From: AB-629-J13 sp964496365 | GTDB lineage: Bacteria; Fidelibacterota; Marinisomatia; Marinisomatales; AB-629-J13 | DNA: 8,690 nucleotides | Direction of reading: 5' to 3' | Assembly (NCBI GenBank): GCA_964496365.1 | Contig: CAZBZK010000065.1 | Span: 1 to 8,690, forward strand | In this document: positions 1-6,323 of the stretch, one piece after another | How the letters are laid out: each line of letters opens with the position of its first letter | Numbering within the stretch: position 1 is the first letter of the stretch | The notes under the pieces: generated by a model | Databases searched by the model: none | Told to the model about the DNA's origin: nothing | Seen by the model: the letters and a program-made list of their open reading frames with translations, nothing else | Position numbers and translations under genes: made by a program

Positions 1-235
1 AGCCTATTCGATCTTGCACCAGGTGGGGTTTACAAGCTCCCGTTATCACTATCGGGACTGGGGGTCTCTTACACCTCCTTTTCACCCTTATCTGCTATCC
101 GGCAGACGGTATATTTTCTGTTGCACTTTCCATATCTTTGCAAACTCCTCTAGTTATGAGGCACCTTGTCCTGTGGTGCTCGGACTTTCCTCCCCAACCC
201 TAAGGTCAGGGTAACCATCCAACCGACTCAACTTT
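1..235 (-). ncRNA. rnpB: RNase P RNA (bacterial type A), 3' part beyond window edge
   Basis: This is the catalytic RNA of ribonuclease P, which removes 5' leaders from precursor tRNAs. Read on the minus strand it shows the conserved blocks in order: GAGGAAAGTCCGAGC (P4 and CR-I) at 192-178, TGCAACAG (CR-II) at 125-118, TAAGGGTGAAAAGG (CR-III) at 90-77, and the GTAAACCCCACC...GGTGCAAG...GAATAG segment at 33-4, which in E. coli precedes P15. A short P3-like hairpin, ACCCT/AGGGT, lies just 5' of the P4 strand, and a CCCG/CGGG hairpin spans 39-56. The tRNA-CCA-binding loop (L15), the 3' P4 strand and the 3' half of P1 lie outside the window. The exact 5' end is an estimate (about 226-236) because its P1 partner is not visible. 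The identity is close to certain; the small plus-strand reading frame across this region is antisense noise. Confidence 0.96.
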
Positions 236-950
236 TAGTTTCAGTACTTTGATCTTCCCAAAATAGAAATCGACCACAAACATCACAATTATACAAATTG
301 GTCTTTGTCCTGACATAAGCGATAATTTGAGGAGGAATAGTTGAACCACATCCCTCACAGGCTTTACCATTCACCGGAACAACTGCCAATCCTTTTTTTG
401 CTTTTAAAATACGATCGTATTGAATTAATAATGTTGAAGGAATCCCATCCCGTTTATTTTTTCTCTCTTCTTCTAATATTTTTTTTCTGTCTCCAGATTC
501 TGCAATGGTGGATTCGAGTTTTTTTCTTCTGACGGATAAATCAACCGTCAGTTCATCTAAGTTTTCCTCCTGTACTTTAACTTTTTCAGTTAATTGACTT
601 TTTTCTTCCAATAATTCCAGATCTGTTGTTTCCATTTTATCTATCAATTCTTTTAGATGATCAATCTCAACCATCAATGCATCATATTGGCGATTATTGC
701 TCACTTTAAATAATTGATCTTTCAATGAATCAATTTTTTCTTTGGAGCCAATTAAGTCGCCTTCTATTTTTTTTAATTCAATCTCTATGCGTCTTAATCT
801 GTCTTTTCCGCTTTCTAATTCAGTGTTTAATTGAATTTCTTTTGATTTTAATTCATCCACCTTTAAAGGTAAATCTCCCAGATAACTGCGAATTTCAGAG
901 AGGCTATCGTCAATGTTTTGAAGTTGTTTCAATTGGTAAACTGAGTCCAT
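228..950 (-). CDS. coiled-coil protein with C-terminal C4-type zinc ribbon (DUF164 / zf-RING_7 family)
   Basis: This 240-residue protein has a long, charged N-terminal coiled coil (about residues 5-165) and a C-terminal zinc ribbon with Cys198-x2-Cys201 and Cys222-x2-Cys225. The segment NNRQYDALMVEI (85-96) matches the conserved mid-coil motif (NreYdaL-type) of the family, and length and layout are normal for it. The family is widespread, is probably nucleic-acid or protein binding, and mostly lacks a defined role. The Helicobacter pylori member HP0958 (FlgZ) acts in flagellar gene control, but nothing here points to flagella. It is predicted to be cytoplasmic, with no signal peptide or membrane helix. 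The start is supported by AAGGA about 5 bases upstream of the ATG, the only clear Shine-Dalgarno sequence in the window. Its TGA stop (230-228) abuts or overlaps the rnpB 5' end, so readthrough transcription could feed rnpB. Family assignment is firm; function is unknown. Confidence 0.9.
   Translation of the reverse strand: MDSVYQLKQLQNIDDSLSEIRSYLGDLPLKVDELKSKEIQLNTELESGKDRLRRIEIELKKIEGDLIGSKEKIDSLKDQLFKVSNNRQYDALMVEIDHLKELIDKMETTDLELLEEKSQLTEKVKVQEENLDELTVDLSVRRKKLESTIAESGDRKKILEEERKNKRDGIPSTLLIQYDRILKAKKGLAVVPVNGKACEGCGSTIPPQIIAYVRTKTNLYNCDVCGRFLFWEDQSTETKS
288..316 (-). promoter_or_regulatory. candidate sigma70-like promoter for rnpB inside the upstream gene
   Basis: On the minus strand a perfect TATAAT (293-288) is preceded by ATGTCA (316-311; 4 of 6 matches to TTGACA) with a 17-base spacer. 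Transcription would start near 281, about 45-50 bases before the presumed rnpB 5' end, so a processed leader would be needed. The same bases encode the Asn-Leu-Tyr-Asn-Cys stretch of the zinc ribbon, so the TATAAT could be a coding coincidence. A weaker alternative nearer the RNA is TTGGGA-18-TAAAAG. Confidence 0.3.
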
Positions 951-968
951 ATTTTTCCTTTATTATTT

Positions 969-996
969 AAAACAAAAATGCACCTAAATCGGTGCA
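969..996 (-). terminator. terminator-like hairpin in the leader of the zinc-ribbon gene
   Basis: Read on the minus strand, TGCACC-GATTTA-GGTGCA (996-979) forms a perfect 6-bp stem with a 6-base loop, followed directly by TTTTTGTTTT (978-969). This is the shape of a weak intrinsic terminator. It lies only about 18 bases upstream of the start codon of the zinc-ribbon gene, so it could be an attenuator, the end of a short leader transcript, or chance. On the plus strand it is followed by A-rich sequence and would not terminate. Confidence 0.4.
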
Positions 997-1044
997 AAAA
1001 CTATTAATGAATAAGACTGAAAACTTATTGGCAAAATTAAAATT

Positions 1045-1074
1045 CCGACATCTTTTTTCCTGGACGAATAAAAT
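1045..1074 (+). promoter_or_regulatory. weak candidate promoter for gcvP
   Basis: CCGACA (1045-1050; 4 of 6 matches to TTGACA) is followed after 18 bases by TAAAAT (1069-1074; 5 of 6 matches to TATAAT). It would give a leader of about 150 bases before gcvP. In sequence this rich in A and T such matches arise easily, so this is a tentative call. Confidence 0.2.
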
Positions 1075-1230
1075 ATCCACTTCTTTTTTTGGTAAAACAA
1101 TCTAAATATTCATTAAAATAACAGAACAAATTTAATTCATTTTCCTGAAAACAATCACAGTTAATGATGATATTTTGTCTTCTTTATTTTATTAATCAAT
1201 TGCAATTAAATTTTAAATTGTTGGTTTAAA

Positions 1231-4071
1231 ATGAACCCATCAAAAAATAATATCAATCCCTTTATTTCGAGGCATATTGGACCTAGGAATAATGAAATCA
1301 ATTTCATGCTCAACGAATTAGGGTTTTCATCCCTGGAAGATCTATCTGCGGCCGTAATTCCTGAAAATATTCTTTCTAAATCTATACTTAATCTTCCCCC
1401 GGAAAATTCAGAATCAGAAACCCTAAATAAGCTGAAAGAATTTGCAAACGCAAATAGGGTGTATCGTTCTTATATTGGAATGGGATATTATGGCACCATT
1501 ACCCCTGGAGTTATCAAACGGAATATTTTAGAAAATCCCGGCTGGTACACACAATATACGCCTTATCAAGCTGAAATTAGTCAAGGACGGTTGGAAGCTT
1601 TGCTAAACTTTCAAACCATGGTTTCAGACTTGACCGGACTTCCTTTGTCCAATGCTTCATTATTAGATGAGGCAACCGCAGCAGCTGAAGCTATGGTTAT
1701 GTTCTATAATTCAACTAAAGATTTGAAAAAAACAACGTTTTTAGTTTCTGAAAATTGCCATCCACAAACCATTGCTGTTTTAAAAACCCGTTCTGAACCT
1801 CTTGGAATAACCTTATCGATTTCTAATCATAATAAATTTTCATTTGGTGAAAATGTTTTTGGTGCATTGGTACAGTATCCAGATACCAATGGATTTATTC
1901 AAGATTTTTCAGGGTTATGTGCATCAGCTCATGAAAATAAAACTTTTGTATGTATAGCCACCGATTTACTGGCACTTACGTTATTAAAACCTCCCGGAGA
2001 AATGGGAGCTGATGTGGCTGTTGGCAACTCTCAACGATTTGGAGTTCCCATGGGATTTGGCGGACCCCATGCTGCATTTTTTTCTACAACTGAACAATTT
2101 AAGCGAAAAATCCCCGGACGAATAATTGGTGTGTCCCAAGACAAACATGGAAATCATGCATTGAGGATGGCACTCCAAACTCGAGAACAGCATATCCGAC
2201 GGGAAAAAGCTACGTCCAATATTTGTACAGCTCAAGTTTTATTGGCAATTATGTCAGGGATGTATGCTGTTTATCACGGACCCAATGGATTGAGAAACAT
2301 TGCTAAACAGGTAAATTTTCTTACAAGCACATTAGCAAGCTCTTTAAAAAAATCCGGAATTGAATTAATTCATGATCAATTTTTTGATACCATTCAGTTT
2401 AAAGCTGACAACGGTTGGCAGAAAAAAGCGGAATCCTTTAAACTTAATTTAAGGAATTACGGTGATGAAATAGTTGGAATTTCTATTGATGAAACTACAA
2501 CTCAAAATCAAATCACTGAACTCCTTTCGATTTTTAACGCAGATTTGAATGATACCCTTCATGATTCAATTTCAAAAAAACTAACTCGAACTTCCACATT
2601 TTTAGAACATCCAGTTTTTCATTCTTATCAATCTGAGACAGAAATGCTTCGATACCTTCACCGATTAGAGGCGAAAGATCTTTCTCTTAATTCCAGCATG
2701 ATTCCTCTAGGGTCATGCACCATGAAACTGAATGCAACAACAGAAATGGAAGCTGTCACGTGGCCACAATTTGCTAATATCCATCCCTTTGCTCCTGATC
2801 TTCAAACTAAAGGATATCGAAAACTCATAAGGGAACTAGGAGACTGGTTGGTGGAATCAACCGGTTTTGATGATATATCCATGCAACCAAATTCAGGAGC
2901 TCAAGGTGAATATACAGGGCTTTTAATTATAAGAGCTTTTCATAAAAACAATGGAGATCGCCACAGGAATATTTGTTTAATTCCTGCATCTGCACACGGA
3001 ACCAATCCTGCATCTGCAATATTGGCTGGGATGAAAGTGGTTGTGGTAAAATGTGATAAACATGGAAATATTTCAAAGGAAGACTTAAAAGAAAAAGCCG
3101 AACTCCACTCTAACAATCTTTCCGCCGTGATGGTTACTTATCCATCGACTCATGGTGTTTTTGAACACACCATAAAAGAGATCTGTGAAATAGTTCATAT
3201 GCATGGCGGACAAGTTTATTTAGATGGCGCAAATCTAAACGCAATGTTAGGTCTATGCAAACCGGGAGAGTTTGGAGGTGATGTCATGCACATAAATCTT
3301 CATAAAACATTTTGCATCCCTCATGGAGGAGGAGGCCCTGGTATGGGACCAATCGTGTGCAAATCTCACTTGGCACCTTTTCTCCCTGGTCATTCCCAAA
3401 TTAACACGAATGGGAATCTGGCTATTCATGCTGTCTCTTCAGCACCGTTTGGCAGTAGTAGTATTCTTCCCATTTCCTGGGCTTATATGGCAATGATGGG
3501 TGGGGATGGACTCAAAAAAGCAACTCAAGTTGCTATCTTGAATGCAAACTACATGGCAAAAATACTTGAAAAACATTTTACCATTCTTTATCGTGGTGTT
3601 AGCGGATTTAATGCCCATGAATTCATCATTGATCTGAGAGAATTTAAAAATTCAGCAGGCATCTCTGAAGAGGATGTAGCTAAGCGTCTCATGGATTATG
3701 GATTCCATGCTCCAACCATGTCTTTTCCTGTCCCCGGTACACTAATGATAGAACCCACTGAAAGTGAATCAAAATCGGAACTTGATCGGTTTTGTAATGC
3801 GATGATATCTATCAAAAAAGAAATAATGGCTGTGGAAAATGGTCAAGCTCATAAAACAGACAACGTTTTAAAAAATGCCCCTCATACTGCCCCGCATGCT
3901 ACATCAGATGATTGGGATCATAGATATTCAAGACAACAAGCATCATATCCAGCAACATGGTTAAAAGATCACAAATATTGGCCTGCAGTCGGACGAGTGA
4001 ATAATGCATTTGGAGATAGAAACTTAATATGTACATGCCCACCTATTGAACATTACCATAAAAAACCATGA
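1231..4071 (+). CDS. gcvP: glycine dehydrogenase (aminomethyl-transferring), P-protein of the glycine cleavage system
   Basis: P-protein uses pyridoxal phosphate to decarboxylate glycine and passes the aminomethyl group to lipoyl-GcvH, feeding CO2 release and one-carbon units. At 946 residues it is the full-length single-chain form (E. coli about 957), made of two related halves. The first half has RHIGPR (14-19), YIGMGYYGT (81-89) and GGPHAAFF (277-284), and lacks the catalytic lysine, as expected. The second half has LGSCTMKLN (493-501), HGTNPAS (589-595) and the cofactor site LHKTFCIPHGGGGPG with Lys692 as the Schiff-base residue. The C-terminus carries the usual WPAVGRV and YGDRNL-like region, here FGDRNL. 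No frameshift is seen. There is no Shine-Dalgarno sequence before the ATG, but the N-terminus aligns with the family. The stop overlaps the next gene by 4 bases. gcvT, gcvH and lpd are absent from the window. It is a cytoplasmic enzyme. Confidence 0.97.
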   Translation: MNPSKNNINPFISRHIGPRNNEINFMLNELGFSSLEDLSAAVIPENILSKSILNLPPENSESETLNKLKEFANANRVYRSYIGMGYYGTITPGVIKRNILENPGWYTQYTPYQAEISQGRLEALLNFQTMVSDLTGLPLSNASLLDEATAAAEAMVMFYNSTKDLKKTTFLVSENCHPQTIAVLKTRSEPLGITLSISNHNKFSFGENVFGALVQYPDTNGFIQDFSGLCASAHENKTFVCIATDLLALTLLKPPGEMGADVAVGNSQRFGVPMGFGGPHAAFFSTTEQFKRKIPGRIIGVSQDKHGNHALRMALQTREQHIRREKATSNICTAQVLLAIMSGMYAVYHGPNGLRNIAKQVNFLTSTLASSLKKSGIELIHDQFFDTIQFKADNGWQKKAESFKLNLRNYGDEIVGISIDETTTQNQITELLSIFNADLNDTLHDSISKKLTRTSTFLEHPVFHSYQSETEMLRYLHRLEAKDLSLNSSMIPLGSCTMKLNATTEMEAVTWPQFANIHPFAPDLQTKGYRKLIRELGDWLVESTGFDDISMQPNSGAQGEYTGLLIIRAFHKNNGDRHRNICLIPASAHGTNPASAILAGMKVVVVKCDKHGNISKEDLKEKAELHSNNLSAVMVTYPSTHGVFEHTIKEICEIVHMHGGQVYLDGANLNAMLGLCKPGEFGGDVMHINLHKTFCIPHGGGGPGMGPIVCKSHLAPFLPGHSQINTNGNLAIHAVSSAPFGSSSILPISWAYMAMMGGDGLKKATQVAILNANYMAKILEKHFTILYRGVSGFNAHEFIIDLREFKNSAGISEEDVAKRLMDYGFHAPTMSFPVPGTLMIEPTESESKSELDRFCNAMISIKKEIMAVENGQAHKTDNVLKNAPHTAPHATSDDWDHRYSRQQASYPATWLKDHKYWPAVGRVNNAFGDRNLICTCPPIEHYHKKP

Positions 4072-4418
4072 TGTACACCATTATCAAAACATTAGTCACG
4101 TCCGGATTGGTTGTTGCCATTTCAGAAATTGCAAAGCGTAGTACTTTCATGGCGGGAATTCTTGCATCCATTCCCCTTGTTTCTGTATTGGGATTTTTTT
4201 GGCTTTATTATGACACGAAAGACGTGGATAAAATTTCTGATCTTTCTTCCAGTGTTTTTTGGTTGGTCATTCCTTCCTTAGCTCTGTTTATCACTTTACC
4301 CATTCTTATAAAAAAGGGAATTGGGTTTTACCCAAGTCTCGGAATTTCAATCTCCATAACTGTATTTTGTTATTACTTTATGATTCTTGTGTTAGGGAAA
4401 GTTGGAATAAAAATTTAG
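4068..4418 (+). CDS. small four-helix membrane protein, DUF3147 family
   Basis: This 116-residue protein has four predicted membrane helices at about 4-21, 28-48, 62-81 and 87-110. The pattern SEIAKRSTFMAGILASIPLVS, then WLYYDTKD, then a Ser-rich segment leading to FWLVIPSLALF resembles DUF3147 inner-membrane proteins, a family of roughly this length with no established function. Its ATG sits in ATGA with the gcvP stop (4-base overlap), so translation is probably coupled to gcvP. A second ATG follows immediately at 4071, and either could be used. No separate Shine-Dalgarno sequence is visible, which fits coupling. Link to glycine metabolism is inferred only from the overlap. Family membership comes from remembered pattern, so it is moderately sure; that it is a real membrane protein is very likely. 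Confidence 0.82.
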   Translation: MMYTIIKTLVTSGLVVAISEIAKRSTFMAGILASIPLVSVLGFFWLYYDTKDVDKISDLSSSVFWLVIPSLALFITLPILIKKGIGFYPSLGISISITVFCYYFMILVLGKVGIKI

Positions 4419-4463
4419 CTAAATCAAAAACATATTTCGGAAACAGTAATTAAGTCAATATAC
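4419..4463. other. convergent intergenic gap without an evident terminator
   Basis: Only 45 bases separate the stop codons of the DUF3147 gene and typA, which face each other. I find no GC-rich stem followed by a T tract on either strand, only the tiny TTTCGGAAA at about 4436-4444. Termination may be Rho-dependent, or the transcripts may overlap. Confidence 0.4.
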
Positions 4464-6296
4464 TTATAAGACATCTGAATATTTTTCCTTTTTCCTTTGT
4501 GAATTCCTTTTGTGTTTATCCAATTCCATTTTCCTCATACGGATGGAAGCAGGGGTTACTTCCACCAATTCATCCTCTGCAATAAATTCTATGGATTGAT
4601 CTAAAGAAAGTTGTCTTGGAGGACGCAACGTAACGGTTGCATCAGATGTTGCACTCCGCATATTTGTCAATTTTTTCTCTCGAACAATATTTACAACTAA
4701 ATCTTCGGTACGATTCCTTTCTCCAATTACCATACCGTCATAAACTTCTATCCCTACATTTATAAATAATTCTCCCCGATCTGCCATTCCTAAGCAAGCA
4801 TAGGTAGTAACTTTTCCGGGTCTGTCTGCGACAAGAGCACCACTGTTTCTTTGTGGAATTCGCCCAAACCACGGTGCGTATCCATCGAATAATTTATTCA
4901 TGATTCCTGCACCTTGTGTATCGGTTAAAAACTGACTGCGAAATCCAATCAATCCTCTGGAGGGAATGGAAAATTCCATGGTAACTCGACCATGTCCATG
5001 GTTTTGTAGATTGGTCATTCTTCCTTTTCGTATGGATAATTTTTCAGTGATTACACCGACTTTATTCTCGGGAATATCCAAAAATACTTTTTCCATGGGT
5101 TCCATAACTTTACCGTTTTCTTTGTGCGTAATTACACGAGGTTTGGACACCATAAATTCATATCCTTCTCTGCGCATGGTTTCGATTAAAACGGCCATTT
5201 GTAATTCACCACGTCCTCTCACTTCAAAAACATCTGTCCTTTCTGTAGATAAAATCTGTAAAGACACATTACTCAATATTTCTTTGTTCAATCGTTCACT
5301 AATATGTCGGGTTGTGAGATATTTTCCTTCTTTCCCTGCAAATGGACTGTTATTTACATAAAATAACATAGAAACCGTTGGTTCATCAATTTGTATTCTT
5401 GGTAATGGGAGTGGCTCGTCATTTGAAGAAATCGTATCACCAATGGTAATTTTTTCTAAACCGGCAATAGCTATAATATCACCGGATTCTACTTTTTCTA
5501 CTTGCAATTTCTTCAATCCCTTAAACGTGTAAATTGCTGAAAGTTTATGGTTATGAGTGATCCTGTCTTTCCCGCAAATCGAATAAGGTTTATTCATGGT
5601 TAAAATACCGTTGTTCAGCCGACCAATCGCTACTTGTCCAACATACGAATCGTAATCTAAATTTGAGATTAAGAATTGTGGTATATGTTCATCACCTGCA
5701 ATTGGACCCGGAATTTTAGTTGCAATGGTTTCAAACAGCGGTATGAGTGATGTTGAATCATCTCCCAATTTTTTGTGGGCAACCCCTTCTTTTGCGTTTG
5801 TATAAAGAATTGGAAATTCAATCTGATTGTCTGTCGCATCTAAATCGATGAACAAATCATACACTTCATTAACAACCTCATCAATTCGTGAATCACTACG
5901 ATCGATTTTATTGATAATCAAAATAATTGGGAGTTCTTTATCAAGTGCTTTTTTCAAAACAAATCGAGTTTGAGGAAGGGGTCCTTCGCTGGAATCCACG
6001 AGCAATAATGCACCATCAACCAGATTTAAACTCCGCTCGACTTCCCCGCCAAAATCCGCATGCCCAGGAGTATCCATAATGTTTATTTTGATATGTTCAA
6101 AATATACTGCAGTATTTTTCGCTGTGATGGTAATACCACGTTCTTTTTCAATATCCATAGAGTCCATGACTCGTTCTTCAACCGATTGATGCTCGTGAAA
6201 AGTACCACTCTGTTTCAACATTCCATCCACAAGGGTTGTTTTTCCATGGTCAACATGGGCAATGATTGCAATATTTCTAAAATTTTCTTTTCTCAT
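4464..6296 (-). CDS. typA: ribosome-associated translational GTPase BipA/TypA
   Basis: BipA is an EF-G-like GTPase that binds the 70S ribosome and supports 50S assembly and growth at low temperature or under stress. At 610 residues it has the family's usual length. GTPase motifs are G1 AHVDHGKTT (13-21), G2 region ERGITI (52-57), G3 DTPGHADF (75-82), G4 NKID (129-132) and G5 NAKEG (167-171), where Asn replaces the more common Ser. An EF-Tu-like domain II follows from about 204, then EF-G III- and V-like domains, and the BipA-specific C-terminal domain containing GFRSQFLTDTQGAG, whose presence separates it from LepA and EF-G. The protein ends in a basic, Lys/Arg-rich tail. It starts 27 bases after the helicase stop on the same strand, with no promoter visible between, so cotranscription is likely. 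The start lacks a Shine-Dalgarno sequence, but MRKENFRNIAIIAHVDHGKT fits the family start. Confidence 0.96.
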   Translation of the reverse strand: MRKENFRNIAIIAHVDHGKTTLVDGMLKQSGTFHEHQSVEERVMDSMDIEKERGITITAKNTAVYFEHIKINIMDTPGHADFGGEVERSLNLVDGALLLVDSSEGPLPQTRFVLKKALDKELPIILIINKIDRSDSRIDEVVNEVYDLFIDLDATDNQIEFPILYTNAKEGVAHKKLGDDSTSLIPLFETIATKIPGPIAGDEHIPQFLISNLDYDSYVGQVAIGRLNNGILTMNKPYSICGKDRITHNHKLSAIYTFKGLKKLQVEKVESGDIIAIAGLEKITIGDTISSNDEPLPLPRIQIDEPTVSMLFYVNNSPFAGKEGKYLTTRHISERLNKEILSNVSLQILSTERTDVFEVRGRGELQMAVLIETMRREGYEFMVSKPRVITHKENGKVMEPMEKVFLDIPENKVGVITEKLSIRKGRMTNLQNHGHGRVTMEFSIPSRGLIGFRSQFLTDTQGAGIMNKLFDGYAPWFGRIPQRNSGALVADRPGKVTTYACLGMADRGELFINVGIEVYDGMVIGERNRTEDLVVNIVREKKLTNMRSATSDATVTLRPPRQLSLDQSIEFIAEDELVEVTPASIRMRKMELDKHKRNSQRKKEKYSDVL

Positions 6297-6323
6297 CTGG
6301 TGAATTTCAAACTAAGAATAAAA

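Larger units (their letters stand above)
951..1230. other. divergent intergenic region between zinc-ribbon gene and gcvP
   Basis: This very AT-rich spacer must hold the promoters of both divergent genes. Apart from the hairpin at 979-996, I see only weak elements: a plus-strand promoter candidate at 1045-1074, and an AT-rich imperfect inverted repeat, CAATT/AATTG, at about 1203-1220 just before the gcvP ATG. I looked for the conserved core of a glycine riboswitch, because gcv genes often carry one, and did not find it. There is no small ORF with a credible start. Confidence 0.5.

Noticed and set aside
14..214. 66-residue plus-strand reading frame
   Set aside because: It lies antisense to conserved RNase P RNA segments, has no family resemblance and no Shine-Dalgarno sequence.
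1203..1220. AT-rich inverted repeat CAATT...AATTG before gcvP as an operator
   Set aside because: The arms are short and wholly AT-rich except at the ends, which is expected by chance here, and no regulator gene is nearby.
951..1230. glycine riboswitch upstream of gcvP
   Set aside because: Expected from biology, but the conserved core is not recognisable and the region is low-complexity AT.
4966..5361. 131-residue plus-strand frame inside typA
   Set aside because: It is a shadow of the strongly conserved typA coding frame on the other strand, with no family match.
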